Shown in pieces: positions 1 to 10,118 of a stretch of DNA of 64,000 nucleotides (its first letter is position 1; each line of letters begins with the position of its first letter). Below the pieces are notes generated by a model, which was not told the origin of the DNA, made no database searches, and worked only from the letters and a program-made list of their open reading frames with translations. The stretch is from JADGRB01 sp963835825 (GTDB lineage Bacteria > Myxococcota_A > Polyangia > Fen-1088): contig CAWIGZ010000009.1 of NCBI GenBank assembly GCA_963835825.1, positions 138,081 through 202,080 on the forward strand, in the 5' to 3' direction. Made by a program: the position numbers and the translations under genes.

Positions 1-690
1 CTCCGAGCGCACGACGCTGAGCGGGGTGCGCAGATCGTGACTGAGGTTCACGAACAGCTGGTTGCGGGTCTGCTCCTCCCGCCGGAGGCGCTCGTAAGCC
101 TCGCGCAGCTTCTCCCGCGCCTCCCATTCGGCGCGCTGCCATCGCTCGCGCGAGGCCGCCGCGAAGATCATGAACGGCAGCAAGACGAACCCCAGCGCGT
201 CCAGCCAGAAGTACAAAGGTTGCGGACGGTCGGCGCGCGCCAATCCGCCCAGCAGCAGCGCCACGTTCGCGAACGTGCAGATCGTCGCCGTCGCCGGCCA
301 GGAGAGCGCCGCGCCGGAGGTGACGGCCATTGCGCCGATGACGATGCTGAGCAGGTTGGGGAGGTTGTTGTCGGGGCGGCAGACCGCGACCACCGGCCCG
401 AACGCGCCCAGCACCAGGCAGAGGACGACGGTCGTCGCCGCCTCGAGCGTGCGGCGTGGCCGCGGCCGACGCAGCCAGAACCAGAGGAGCAGCAAGAGGC
501 CGGCGGTCGGCAGCCGGACCCACAGCCCGGCGAGCGGCCGGCCGAACATCATGGGATCGGTGAAGAGCCCCATGGGGATCCAGAGCCCGCAGATGACGAG
601 GGCGAGGACCCTGACGCGCCGGCGAATCAGCTCGGAGCGGGTTGCGTCGAATTCGTCGTCGCAGGGCGCCGCGCTACCTCCGGAGATCAT
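1..690 (-). CDS. Membrane sensor histidine kinase, C-terminus off the window
   Basis: The minus strand from an ATG at 690 reads without a stop to base 1, giving the first 230 residues of a sensor kinase. The N-terminal ~170 residues hold about six hydrophobic segments separated by short charged loops (7TMR/MASE-like in layout, family not identified). A charged coiled-coil linker follows, then the H-box NLSHDLRTPLS with the phospho-accepting His. The HATPase domain lies beyond the window. It is divergent from the NarL-type regulator starting near 806, with about 115 bp between, so the two may form a pair. The plus-strand reading over the same bases is Arg/Gln-rich and is a shadow. Confidence 0.85.
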   Translation of the reverse strand, partial: MISGGSAAPCDDEFDATRSELIRRRVRVLALVICGLWIPMGLFTDPMMFGRPLAGLWVRLPTAGLLLLLWFWLRRPRPRRTLEAATTVVLCLVLGAFGPVVAVCRPDNNLPNLLSIVIGAMAVTSGAALSWPATATICTFANVALLLGGLARADRPQPLYFWLDALGFVLLPFMIFAAASRERWQRAEWEAREKLREAYERLRREEQTRNQLFVNLSHDLRTPLSVVRSE

Positions 691-805
691 TGCGGAGCAT
701 GAGTATCATGCTGCGATCGATATGTATGCTTCATCACTTAATTGGATTGCCTTCCGGTAGGCGAGATGAGACAGTGGCTGAGCACGCTTGGGGGGAAGAT
801 CCAAA

Positions 806-1417
806 GTGATCCTCGTCGAAGACGACGAGATCGTTCGCCGAGAGATCGCCGCCTCGATGGTGGGCCTGCTCGACATGAACTTGGTGGGCGAGGCCGCGTC
901 GGCACGGTCGGCGCGCGCGCTCCTCGCCGGCCCCGTGAACTTGGCGATCGTCGATCTCAATTTGACCGACGGCAAGGCGCACGGACTGATCGCGGAGCTC
1001 AGTGTGCGCGGCATCCAGGTTCTGGTGCTCACGGTCCACCACGACGACGACAGCATCTTCGAGGCGCTGCGCGCGGGCGCCGGCGGTTATCTCCTCAAGC
1101 AGGAGAGCCACGTCGCGCTGGGCAGCGCGCTGCGCCTGCTGCGGGACGGCGGCGCTCCGATCTCGCCGCGGATCGCGCGGCGCCTCTCGGAGACCTTTCG
1201 CGCTCCGGGCGCCGGCCTGCCGGATCCGACCGTCGGCCTCACGCCGCGCGAACGCGAGCTGGTGGGCCTCTTCGCCAAGGGGGTCACCTACGGCGAGGTG
1301 GCCGACCTCCTGGGGCTGTCGCTGAACACGGTGCGCAGCCACGTCCGAAATCTCTACGACAAGCTCCAGGTCTGTTCGAAAGCAGAAGCAGTCGCGCGCG
1401 TGATGAATCGGGCGTAG
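806..1417 (+). CDS. NarL/FixJ-type response regulator
   Basis: A two-domain regulator of about 203 residues. The receiver domain has the acidic pocket LVEDDE, the phospho-acceptor Asp in AIVDLNL (about residue 50) and Lys in YLLKQES. The C-terminal LuxR-type HTH starts at LTPRERELV and holds the recognition segment LSLNTVRSHVRNLYDKL. I chose GTG at 806 because a purine-rich GGGGGGAAG sits just upstream; a TTG at 788 is the in-frame alternative. It is divergent from a membrane kinase, its likely partner. Expected role: phosphorylation-dependent DNA binding. Targets cannot be told from sequence. Confidence 0.88.
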   Translation: MILVEDDEIVRREIAASMVGLLDMNLVGEAASARSARALLAGPVNLAIVDLNLTDGKAHGLIAELSVRGIQVLVLTVHHDDDSIFEALRAGAGGYLLKQESHVALGSALRLLRDGGAPISPRIARRLSETFRAPGAGLPDPTVGLTPRERELVGLFAKGVTYGEVADLLGLSLNTVRSHVRNLYDKLQVCSKAEAVARVMNRA

Positions 1418-1437
1418 GCTCCGCCGGGGGCAACGCG

Positions 1438-1941
1438 GTGAAGCCGAAGAAGCGAGTAAGTCCGAAAAGCGCAGCGCGGGCCAAGCGCGCCAAGCCTGCG
1501 AAGGCCCGCAGGCCTGCGAAGCGCGCCAAGCGCGAAGCGCAAGCTGCGAAGCCCGCCAAGCCTGCGAAGCCCGCCAAGCCTGCGAAACGCGCCAAGCCTG
1601 CGAAGCGCGCCAAGTCGCCGGCGTCCGAGATCCCTCCGGTGCTGGCGCCGGTCGCTGACGCCTTCGCCGCTGTCAGCGGCGTGAGTCGACGGCGCATGTT
1701 CAGCTCGGAGAACGCCTTCGCCGTGAACGGCAAGATCTTCGCGATGCTGACGCGGGGAACGTTCGTGGTGAAGCTGCCGAAGGAGCGCGTCGACGATCTG
1801 GTCGAAGCCGGCAAGGGCAAGCGCTTCGACCCGGGGCACGGCCGCCTGATGAAGGAGTGGATCGCCGTCGAGGCGGGCGCGCTTCCCTGGGTCGCCCTGG
1901 CCAAGGAAGCGCACAGCTACGTCCGGCGCGGGAATCGCTGA
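1438..1941 (+). CDS. TfoX N-terminal-domain protein with Lys/Ala/Pro-rich tail
   Basis: GTG start 20 bp after the upstream regulator stop; 167 residues. The first ~60 residues are almost only Lys, Ala, Pro and Arg, built from repeated PAKPAKRAK units and resembling histone-H1-like tails. The rest matches the TfoX/Sxy N-terminal domain: RRMFSSENAFAVNGKIFAML, then VVKLPKERVDDLVEAG and a closing MKEWIAV. In gamma-proteobacteria TfoX acts in competence, but most stand-alone TfoX_N proteins have no known role. The basic tail suggests nucleic-acid binding (inference). The tail DNA is a degenerate 15-18 bp tandem repeat, so its length may vary between strains. Confidence 0.75.
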   Translation: MKPKKRVSPKSAARAKRAKPAKARRPAKRAKREAQAAKPAKPAKPAKPAKRAKPAKRAKSPASEIPPVLAPVADAFAAVSGVSRRRMFSSENAFAVNGKIFAMLTRGTFVVKLPKERVDDLVEAGKGKRFDPGHGRLMKEWIAVEAGALPWVALAKEAHSYVRRGNR

Positions 1942-1965
1942 TCCGGGGCGGCGCCCGTTCGAGAG

Positions 1966-4900
1966 CTAAGCCGTCGAGCTGCCCGCGCGCTCCGGCAGAT
2001 GGCGTCCCTTCCAGATCATGTAGATGGCTGGATAGACGAGCAGCTCCAGCACCGCGGAGGTGACGACGCCGCCGACCATCGGCGCCGCGATCCGCTTCAT
2101 CACGTCGGCCCCCGTCCCGCGTGAGATGAGCACGGGCACCAGGCCCGCCAGGATCGTCGTCACGGTCATCATCTTGGGCCGGATCCGCTTGACGGCTCCG
2201 TGGAAGATCGCCTCCCTGGCCGCGGCCCGGGTGGTCGGGGCGCGCTCCTTCCAGGCGAGATCGAGGTAGAGCAGCATGACGATCCCGGTTTCGGCGTCGA
2301 GGCCGGCCAGGGCGATGATCCCCACCCACACGGCGACCGACAGGTTGTAGTCGAGCAGGCTCAACAGCCAGAACGCGCCCACCAGCGAGAACGGCACCGC
2401 CAGCATCACGATGGCCGCCTCCACCGCGCTGCCGCTGTTGACCAGGAGGAGCAGGAAGATGATCGCCAGGGTGACCGGGACGACGAAGGTCAGCCGGGTC
2501 TTGGCCCGCTCGAGATAACGATACTGGCCCGCCCATTCCAGCCGGTACCCGGCGGGGAGGGTCACCTTCTCGGTGACCACGCGGCGGGCGTCGGTGACGT
2601 AGTCGGCGATGGGCCGGCTGGTGTCGGCGAAGACGTAGGCATAAAGCCGCCCGCCCTCGTCGCGCAGCATCGCCGGGCCGTCGCGCGAAACCAGGTGGGC
2701 CAGCTGGCCGAGCGGGATCTGCGCCCCGGCCGGCGTGGCGACCAGCACCCGCTCGAGATCGGGGATGCTCGACCGAAAGTCGCGCGCGTAGCGCACGGTC
2801 ACCGGGTACCGCTCGCGCCCCTCGACCGTGGTGGTGACGGTCTTGCCGCCGATGGCGGTCTCGATGGCGTCCTCGACGTCCTCGACGTTGAGGCCGTACC
2901 GGGCGGCCGCGTCGCGGTCGATGTCGAAGTCGAGGTAGTGGCCGCCGCCGATCCGCTCGGCGAAGGCGCTGCGCGTCCCCGGCACCTCCAACAGCGCGGC
3001 CTCGATCTGGCGCGCCACCCGATCGATCCCCGCCGTGTCCGGCCCCAGCACCTGGATCCCCAGCGGGCTGCGCACTCCGGTGGCCAGCATCTCGGTGCGG
3101 GTCTGGATCGGCATCCACCAGACGTTGGGCATGCCGGTGAACTGCATGGCCGCGTCGAGCTTGCTGACCAGCGCCTCCCAGGTCTCGCCGCGCGGCCACT
3201 CACTTTGCGGCCGAAGCTGCACGATGGTCTCGAACATCTCCAGCGGCGCGGGATCGGTGGGGGTCGAGAAGCGACCGGCCTTGCCGAACACGCTGCCGAC
3301 CTCGGGGAAGCGCCTTCAGCACCCGGTCCATTCGCTGGATGACGTCGCCGGCGCTGGCCTCGCTCATGCCCGGGACGGCGGTCGGCATGTAGAGCAAGGT
3401 CCCCTCGTTGAGCGGCGGCATGAACTCGCTCCCCAGCCGCCGCGCCACCGGGACCGTCCCGGCGACGAGCAGCGCCGGCCCCGATCAGGATCGGCCAGCG
3501 GAAGCGAAGCGCGAACCGGCAGACCGGCCCATAGAGATAGACGAGGGCGCGGGCGATGGGGTTCTCCTCCTCGCGGCGGATGCGGCCGCGGATGAAGAGG
3601 GCGGCGATCGCCGGCACCAGCGTGACCGAAAGGAGGGCGGCGAAGGCCATCGAGAAGGTCTTGGTGAACGCCAGCGGCTTGAAAAGCCGGCCTTCGGTCC
3701 CCTCCAGCGTGAACACCGGAAGAAACGCGACGGTGATGACGAGGAGCGAGAAGAAGATCGGCCGACCGACCTCGACCAGGGCCGCGGTCACCACCTCCTG
3801 GCGCGGGGCGGGGCGGCCGGCGGTCTCCCAGTCCTCCAGCCGCTTGTGCACGTTCTCCACCACGATGATGGCGGCGTCGACCATGGCGCCGATGGCGATG
3901 GCGATCCCGCCCGAGGCTCATGATGTTGGCGCCGAGGTGCAGGGCCGCCATTGGCACGAAGGCCAGCAGCACGGCGATGGGCAACATCAAGACCGGCACC
4001 AGCGTCGAGCGCACGTGCAGGAGGAAGACGAGGATGACGATGGCCACCACCACGATCTCCTCCAGCAGCGTGTGCCGGAGGGTCGCGATGCTGTCCCGGA
4101 TCAGCGTCGACCGATCGTAGGTCGGCACCACCTGGACGCCGGCCGGCAGCGTGGGGGCGAGCTCGGCCAGCCGCTCTTTCACCGCGGCGATGACGTCGAG
4201 GGCGTTGCCGCCGTAGCGCATGATCACCACCGCGCCGACCGCCTCCCCTTCGCCGTTCAGATCCACCAGGCCGCGCCGCTCGGCCGGCCCGATCTGGACC
4301 CGGGCCACGTCGCGCAGGGTGATCGGCGTGCCGTGCTCACTGCCGAGGACCACCTTCTCCAGATCGGCGGCGCTCTTGACGTAGCCGCGACCGCGGATGA
4401 AGTGCTCGGTGCCGGAGATCTCCAGCACCCGTCCGCCGACGTCGTTGTTCGAGCGGCGGACGGCGTCGGTCACCTGCATGAGCGAGATCCCGAAGCTCTG
4501 CAGGCGACTGGGGTCGAGGTCGATCTGGTATTCGCGGGAGAAGCCCCCCACGCTGGCCACCTCGGCGACGCCGGGGACGCTCTGCAGCGCGTAGCGGAGC
4601 GTCCAGTCCTGCAGCGACTGCAGCTCGGCGAGGCCGTGCCGGCCGCTCCGGTCGACGACGCGCGTACTCGTAGACCCAGCCCACGCCGGTGGCGTCGGGG
4701 CCGAGCACCGGCGTCACCCGATCGGGCAGCCGGGCGGCCAGGCTGGACATGTACTCGAGGACGCGGCTGCGCGCCCAGTAGATGTCGGTCCCCTCCTCGA
4801 AGATGACATTGACGAAGGACATCCCGAACATCGACTGCCCGCGCACCGCGCTCACGTGCGGCGCGCCGACCAGCGTGGTCACGATGGGGTAGGTGATCTG

Positions 4901-5089
4901 GTCCTCGATCAGATCGGGGGAGCGTCCCATCCACTCCGTAAAGACGGTCACCTGAACGTCGGAGAGGTCGGGGATGGCGTCGAGCGGCGTACGGCGGAGC
5001 GACCAGATCCCCAGCCCCGTCGCCATCGCCACCAGCAGCACGACGGTGACGCGGTGGCGGGCCGAGAGCGCGATGAGCCGGCCGATCAC
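1966..5089 (-). pseudogene. cusA: Heavy-metal RND efflux inner-membrane pump (CusA/CzcA type), four frameshifts
   Basis: Reading continues from GTG 5089 to TAG 1966 as one CusA/CzcA-type pump of about 1040 residues, but only if four single-base frameshifts are repaired, near 4665, 3911, 3480 and 3313. Each looks like one extra base. Recognisable parts: TM1, the IPDLSDVQVTVFTEW segment, the porter domains, the MVDAAIIVVENVHKR segment of TM4, and the C-terminal TM bundle with LAGLDAETGIVMLLYLDL. It is a proton-driven trimeric pump for monovalent or divalent metal ions; copper or silver is favoured by the neighbours. The start overlaps the adaptor gene by 4 bp. Conservation is perfect on both sides of each shift, so I suspect sequencing indels rather than a dead gene. 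Confidence 0.85.
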
Positions 5090-6487
5090 GGCGTCCTCCA
5101 GCGCGGCAGGGCGTCGCGCAGCTTGGCCTCGCTCGACAGGAGAAACGTGGCGCCGGTCGCCACGCGATCGCCGGGCGCGAGGCCGCGGCGGACCTCGTCG
5201 TAGCTTCCCGTTTGCGCGCCGACCTCGACCTCCACCGGCTCGAGCCGCCCGCCGCCGCGATCGACGAAGGCGTACCGGTGCTCGCCGGAGAAGAGGAGGG
5301 CGGAGTCGGGGACCGCCAGGCGGGTCCCGAGCGGCGCCTCGATGACGACGTCCGCGAACATGCCGGGCTTGAGCGCGAGCTCGGGGTTCTTGAGCTCGAG
5401 GCGCGCCTCGATGGTGCGCGTCTTTTCGTCGACCATCGGCGCCACGAACGTCACCCGCGCCTCCAGCGGCGCGGGGAGCGACGGCACCTGCACGCGGGCC
5501 GGCTGCCCCACCGAGACGAAGCCGGCGTCGCGCTCGTACACGGCGCACTGAATCCAGACGCGCCCGAGGTTGCCGATCCGGTAGAGCGCGGTCCCGGCCT
5601 CGACGCGCGCCCCTTCGACGACGTTCTTCTCCATCACCACGCCGCCCGCGGGGGCCGCGATGGTCACCCGCCCGTCGGCCTTGCCGGCCCGCTCGACGGC
5701 CTCGCGCTGCGCCACCGTGAGATCCCAGTAGGCGAGGCGGCGCTCGAGGCCGGTCGTCAGCGACGCCGACGCGCCGGACCGGCGCGCCGCCAGCAGCTCC
5801 TCCTCGGCCGCCAGCAGGTCGGGGCTGTAGATGACGGCCAGCGGTTGCCCGCGCCGAACCGCCTTGCCGGTCTCGCCGACGAACAGCTTCTGCACGTAGG
5901 CCTCGTACTTGAGCGTGACGTCGGCGATGTTGCGCTCGTCGATCTCGACCCGCCCGGCCGCCCGCAAGGTGAGCGCCAGCGGCCGTCGCTCGACCATGCC
6001 GAAGGTGACGCCGATGAGCTGCCGCCGTTCGGCGGAGACGACGATGGAGCGTCCGCCGCCGCCGGCATCCTCGACGGTGAGGCCGGGGCGCATGGTGGCG
6101 ACCTTCATCTTCACCTCCTGGTGCGCGTGCCCGGGGGCGTCGATGTCGAGCGCGAGGTACCAGTCCCCGTTCATCGGCAGCGGGTAGCCGACGGTGTAGC
6201 GGCCACCGCCGCGGGTCTGGATCGTGCCGTTGCCCCGCATCTCGGGCATGGAGCCCATGGCGGGCATGTCCCAGACGAACCCCAGCTTGGCGCCGTCGAC
6301 CGGCCGGCCGGAGGCGTCGGCCAGGCTGACCTCCAGCCGGTTGTCCCCGGTGCGGGGCGGATCGGGCGCGATCGTGAGCGTCACGGCCAGGTCGCCGAGC
6401 TTCAGCACGCGCGGCGCGGCCGCCGCGGCGTTGCCGCGGGGGATGAAGAAGGAGGGCGGTGACGAGAAGCATTCGGGCGCGGTTCAT
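5086..6487 (-). CDS. cusB: RND efflux periplasmic adaptor with N-terminal YtkA/FixH-like domain (CusB type)
   Basis: Membrane-fusion adaptor of a metal RND pump. From ATG 6487 the signal peptide MNRARMLLVTALLLHP runs into a CCCCC tract; removing one C joins it to the long frame that starts near 6408, so a homopolymer indel splits the gene here. Residues ~30-130 resemble the YtkA/FixH-like domain (MPAMGSMPEM, GGRYTVGYPLPMNGDW). The barrel-sandwich and beta-barrel parts of a CusB-type adaptor follow (VFVGET-type hairpin, APAGGVVMEKNVVEG, VAPMVDEKTRTIEARLELKN). The Met-rich MPAMGSMPEM is a possible metal site (inference). The gene overlaps the pump gene by 4 bp and follows the TolC gene by 7 bp, so one operon. 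Confidence 0.85.
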
Positions 6488-6494
6488 GGCTGTT

Positions 6495-7772
6495 TCACTC
6501 CTGGTGCACGAGGCGGGTTCCCGATTCGGAGGCGCGGACGAGACCGATGTCCCCGCCCACGGCGCGCTCGAGATCGGCGAGATGCTGCGAGTAGGAGGCG
6601 AGATGCATGGCCAGATCGAGCTCGTGCATCTGGAGATCGCGTTCGGTGTCGAGGACCATGGTGAAGCCGCCGCGGCCCGCGGCGTAGCTGGCCAGCGCGC
6701 TCGCCAGCGCCTGGCGCGACAGCGGGATCAGGTGGTGGTGAAGCTCCGCCTGCCGCGTCTCGGCCTTCACCTCGGCGAGCGAGTCCTCGATCTCCGCGAA
6801 CACCTTGTTCTCGAGGGCGTGGGCCTCCGCGCGCGTGGCGGCCACGCTCGCCTCGGAGGCCTCGACGCGCGAGCGGTTCTTTCCCCCGAAGATCGGCAGG
6901 TTGATCTGCGCGCCGAGGAACAGGAAGTCGGCGGGCATGGCCGTGCCGCCGAACATGTGCATCTCGCCGGCGGAGAGACCCAGGTCGGGGACGGCGGAGG
7001 CGTGCGCCGCCCGCACCCGCGCCTCGGCGGCGGCGATGTCGGCGGTCGCCACCGCCAGCTCGGGCCGCTCGCGCAGTGCCCGCGCCCGCAGCGCCTCCGG
7101 GGCCGGCAACTCGCCCAGCAGCCCCGGCTCCGAGGTGCGGCCGAGGTCGGTGCCGGGCGGCCGGTCGAGCAGCGAGACCAGCTTGGCCACGGCGGCGGAT
7201 CTCCGGGCCCGGGCCGCTTCCCGATCGGACTCGACCTTCAGCGCCTCGCTCTCGGCGCGGAGGACCTCCGACTCCTCGCCGCGGCCGGCCGCCAGCCGCG
7301 ACGTCGCGGCGGCCACCAGCGAGGAGAGCGTATGGCTGATCTCGTCGTCGACGCCGATGGTCCGGTCGGCGAGGAAGAGGTCGAAGTACGCCTTGGCCAC
7401 CTCCGTCTCGACGTCCCGCATCCGGGTGGTCACGCTGGCGCGGGAAGCGTCCGCCATTGCCTGCGCCTCGTCCCGGCGCGCCGCCCGCTTGCCGCCGAGC
7501 GGGATGGCCTGGCTGACGTTGACCATGAGCGGGACGTTCGACAGGTCGACCGGCATGTTCCAGAGCTGGACCATCAGCATCGGATCGTCGAAGGCGGCCG
7601 CCGGCGCCACGGCCGCCGCGGCGGCGCGGGCCTGCTCGCGCGCCGCGCGGATCTCGGGGCTCTTCTGGCGCGTCTCCGCCAGCAGGTCAGAGAGGCGGAC
7701 GACGGGCGGCGCGGGCGCGGCAGCGGGCGTCGCGGCAGCGGAGAGGGTGACAAAGGCGAGCAGCGGAAACAT
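6495..7772 (-). CDS. TolC/CusC-family outer-membrane efflux protein
   Basis: 425 residues from ATG 7772, preceded by a strong GGAGG eight bases upstream; longer in-frame readings upstream lack any RBS. Signal peptide MFPLLAFVTLSAAATPAAA, then two outer-membrane efflux repeats rich in Ala/Glu/Arg helices (RLSDLLAETRQKSPEIRAA, VSQAIPLGGKRAARRDEA; second repeat from ERPELAVATADIAAAEAR). It forms the exit duct for the adaptor and pump encoded next. First gene of the three-gene efflux operon. The substrate is set by the pump. Confidence 0.88.
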   Translation of the reverse strand: MFPLLAFVTLSAAATPAAAPAPPVVRLSDLLAETRQKSPEIRAAREQARAAAAAVAPAAAFDDPMLMVQLWNMPVDLSNVPLMVNVSQAIPLGGKRAARRDEAQAMADASRASVTTRMRDVETEVAKAYFDLFLADRTIGVDDEISHTLSSLVAAATSRLAAGRGEESEVLRAESEALKVESDREAARARRSAAVAKLVSLLDRPPGTDLGRTSEPGLLGELPAPEALRARALRERPELAVATADIAAAEARVRAAHASAVPDLGLSAGEMHMFGGTAMPADFLFLGAQINLPIFGGKNRSRVEASEASVAATRAEAHALENKVFAEIEDSLAEVKAETRQAELHHHLIPLSRQALASALASYAAGRGGFTMVLDTERDLQMHELDLAMHLASYSQHLADLERAVGGDIGLVRASESGTRLVHQE

Positions 7773-8008
7773 CGGGAAACCTCCACGGACGGAAGAAGCG
7801 ACAAAGTGAAACGTCTGCCCCGGTCGGGCGGGGTGACCGCCGAACAACGAAGGTCGCGTGAACGCCTCGGGGCGCACGAGGCGCCTGGGCGAGGGGCTCG
7901 AGGCGCGGACGGGCCGGGCGGACGTCGGAACGCCCGCACCCGGCGTCCGGTCGGCCAGCGCTCCGCGGCGTCAACACGCGCCGAACGCGTGGGCGCGGCG
8001 TCGGACGC

Positions 8009-8485
8009 TCAGATCAGGAACGAACGGGTGAGCAGAAACAGCGGCGGGCCGCCGGGGGGCTCGAGGTCCCACGGGCTGCGCGGGGTGGAACGCCCGCCGG
8101 CGAGCTGGAGCGTTCGTCCGAACGACGGATCGGGGGCGGATGCGCCGGTGATTGGGCCAGCGGTCGCGCGCAGCGCGCCGGCGGCGGGGAGCTTGTCCAT
8201 CGCCACGACGACGCGCAGGCAGCAGCTCGGATCGCCGATCGAGTCCAGAGGTCCTGGCACGGCAGGAGGCGCGGTCTCCGTCGCCGAGGGGCAGCAGGAC
8301 TCGTCGACGAGCATTCCCGTGAGCGAGCAGCGCAGCGCGGAGAAGCTCGACGCCGAGACCGCCAGCGCGAGGATCGGCGCGATCAGCAGCGCGCCAAGCC
8401 AGCGACGTAGGCGATCCCTCTTCACGGCCTCCAGCCTGAGGGGAATCGCGCCGCTCGTCAAGACGACCTCATGAGCTCGGGCCAT
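8009..8485 (-). CDS. Hypothetical small protein with TM segment and paired cysteines
   Basis: Not recognised. From ATG 8485 (GTG 8425 is also possible) it has a basic start, one hydrophobic segment (WLGALLIAPILALAVSASS), then a short Cys-containing part with two CC pairs (DESCCPS and DPSCCLRV) plus a single Cys (ALRCS), and ends in a Pro/Gly-rich tail. It lies upstream of the efflux operon on the same strand. A thiol-rich secreted or anchored peptide in that place could bind metal; this is inference from position and Cys content only. Gap to the TolC gene is about 240 bp. Confidence 0.5.
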   Translation of the reverse strand: MARAHEVVLTSGAIPLRLEAVKRDRLRRWLGALLIAPILALAVSASSFSALRCSLTGMLVDESCCPSATETAPPAVPGPLDSIGDPSCCLRVVVAMDKLPAAGALRATAGPITGASAPDPSFGRTLQLAGGRSTPRSPWDLEPPGGPPLFLLTRSFLI

Positions 8486-8597
8486 TACTTTGTTGCGGTA
8501 CCCAGAGACTGTGAAGCTCGAAGATGAGCGATGCCGATTCCACCCCTGCACGTTGCGTCGAGCATGGTGTCTCCCTCGTCGAGGAATGCAAGGCGAC

Positions 8598-9980
8598 CTA
8601 GAGCGCGTAGGCGAGACCGATCTGAATCGCCTCGAACTCGGTGACCGCTCCGGCTGCGGGGTTGGCGAAGCCGTCCGAACCGAGGTCCCAGCCGCCGGCC
8701 ATGGGATTGGGAGCTGCGGTCGCGTGCTCGATGAGGCCGGTGAGCGTCACCTTGAGGTTCGGCCTGATGAGGCAGGCGGCGCCGGCGGTGAACAGGACGT
8801 CGTTGAGGCGCGTCCCTCCGTCAGGCAGGAGGCTCACGTACTCCATTCGCACGGCGGGGATCAGCCAGGGGAAGACGACGTACGACAGCTCGTCATATTG
8901 GACCAGCGCCTTGACGCCGGTCGCAGTGTCCGTCGCGTGGTTGTGCCACTCCTGAAAGAGGCCGCTGTCGAGCTCGAACGAACCGACGGTCCCGCGCAGG
9001 TGCCCGCCGAGGACATAGGTACGGTCGTCCTGAAACATCGTCGCGTCGGTCGCGTTGGCGAAGTGCGACGCCGATCGCGTGCCGAACACGTCCACCGTCA
9101 GCGCGGTCTCTTCCCAGGGCTTCAGGGGATTGCCTGCCCCGGTGGCGTTCTCGCCGTCGAGGCGCAGGCCGCCCACCTTGAAACCGAGATGCGCGGTGGC
9201 ATTTTCCGACGTCCGTGTATCGATGTTCGCTCCAGAGTTTGCGCCGATCGAGTAGATGAACCGGCCGCGATACATGCCGTTCAACTCCACGAGGTTGTAC
9301 TGGCCGAGGGTGACGAAGGTGCTGCCGGGATCGGCGCCGTAGAGCGCGGCGACCGAGAGAGCCGGCATGATGCTGTCCGCGATGTAGCTCGAGTGGGGCG
9401 CGAAGCTGGTCAAGCTGGGGACGCCGCGGCCGACGTAGAGATTCACCAGGTGAGGCGAGAGGCCGAGGTCGTTGAAGTGCAGCTCCGCGTGCTCGATGTC
9501 GGTGCCGCCGTCGGCGAACGTCACCTCGCCGTAGTAGGCGATGTGCTCGCTGAAGGCACCGCCCGCCCAGAGATGAGCCTCCGCGGCAAGGTCCTGCAAG
9601 GTGACGATCGTGCCGTTGTTGGCGTCCCTCGCGGACTTGGTGGGGTAAATGGCCGCGGCGCCGTTGAAGCCGATCGCCAGCGGCGGGCTGGCGGTGAGCA
9701 CCCCGGGCCAGACTGCGTTCGGGAACATCTGCCGGTAAGCCTCCTGGCCCAACGGAATTTGGTCCTGCTTGACGAACTCCTCGTCTTGGCCGGGGAAGGC
9801 AAAGCCGTTGCGGCGGAACGCCTCGCCGAACGGAGTCAGCTTCGGAAATGCGATGTGGCAGGTCTGACAACTCGTCCCATACCTTCGCGCGAACGCTGGG
9901 ATGGCATGCGCCGTGGACGTCGCGCCGACGATGGAGCCGATGATCAAAAGAGCAACGGCAGACGATGAGGGCATTTTCAT
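8598..9980 (-). CDS. Cyc2-like outer-membrane protein: N-terminal monoheme cytochrome fused to a porin-like barrel
   Basis: 460 residues from ATG 9980. Signal peptide (AVALLIIGSIVGATSTAHA) is followed at once by IPAFARRYGTSCQTCHIAF: one CXXCH heme site (Cys38, Cys41, His42) and the FP-LT-FG-AFRRNGF pattern that follows the heme in Cyc2-type proteins. The remaining ~400 residues are alternating, Gly/aromatic-rich strands ending in an aromatic-aliphatic terminus, as in a 16-strand barrel. Cyc2 proteins carry electrons across the outer membrane, best known for Fe(II) oxidation. Here it sits directly downstream of Alternative Complex III on the same strand, so a role in moving electrons between periplasm and cell surface is plausible. 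The barrel assignment is by eye. Confidence 0.6.
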   Translation of the reverse strand: MKMPSSSAVALLIIGSIVGATSTAHAIPAFARRYGTSCQTCHIAFPKLTPFGEAFRRNGFAFPGQDEEFVKQDQIPLGQEAYRQMFPNAVWPGVLTASPPLAIGFNGAAAIYPTKSARDANNGTIVTLQDLAAEAHLWAGGAFSEHIAYYGEVTFADGGTDIEHAELHFNDLGLSPHLVNLYVGRGVPSLTSFAPHSSYIADSIMPALSVAALYGADPGSTFVTLGQYNLVELNGMYRGRFIYSIGANSGANIDTRTSENATAHLGFKVGGLRLDGENATGAGNPLKPWEETALTVDVFGTRSASHFANATDATMFQDDRTYVLGGHLRGTVGSFELDSGLFQEWHNHATDTATGVKALVQYDELSYVVFPWLIPAVRMEYVSLLPDGGTRLNDVLFTAGAACLIRPNLKVTLTGLIEHATAAPNPMAGGWDLGSDGFANPAAGAVTEFEAIQIGLAYAL

Positions 9981-9988
9981 GGAGATTT

Positions 9989-10000
9989 CGTTGTGCAACG
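9989..10000. promoter_or_regulatory. Short inverted repeat upstream of the cytochrome-porin gene
   Basis: CGTTG-TG-CAACG, 8 bp upstream of the start codon. The same 12 bases recur at 17517-17528 in front of the cupredoxin gene. It could be a shared operator, but it overlaps the leader and a 12-mer match alone is weak. Confidence 0.25.
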
Positions 10001-10118
10001 GTCGGGCCAGCGGTCGACAGGACCCCATCGCCTGCCCGTCCCGTTGATCCGCTGGTCCCCGCTCGAAACCTGCGCAGTTTCTACTGGCGAGCGGCGGATC
10101 GCCGCAAATGATGCGCGG

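Noticed and set aside
37..760. Two overlapping plus-strand Arg/Gln-rich proteins
   Set aside because: Antisense shadows of the sensor kinase, which has a real H-box and TM helices.
1480..1620. Stand-alone minisatellite
   Set aside because: The repeat encodes the Lys/Ala/Pro tail of the TfoX-like protein in frame and is explained by it.
2200..6462. Long plus-strand His/Arg-rich readings across the efflux operon
   Set aside because: Shadows created by high GC at third positions; the minus strand has the conserved RND genes.
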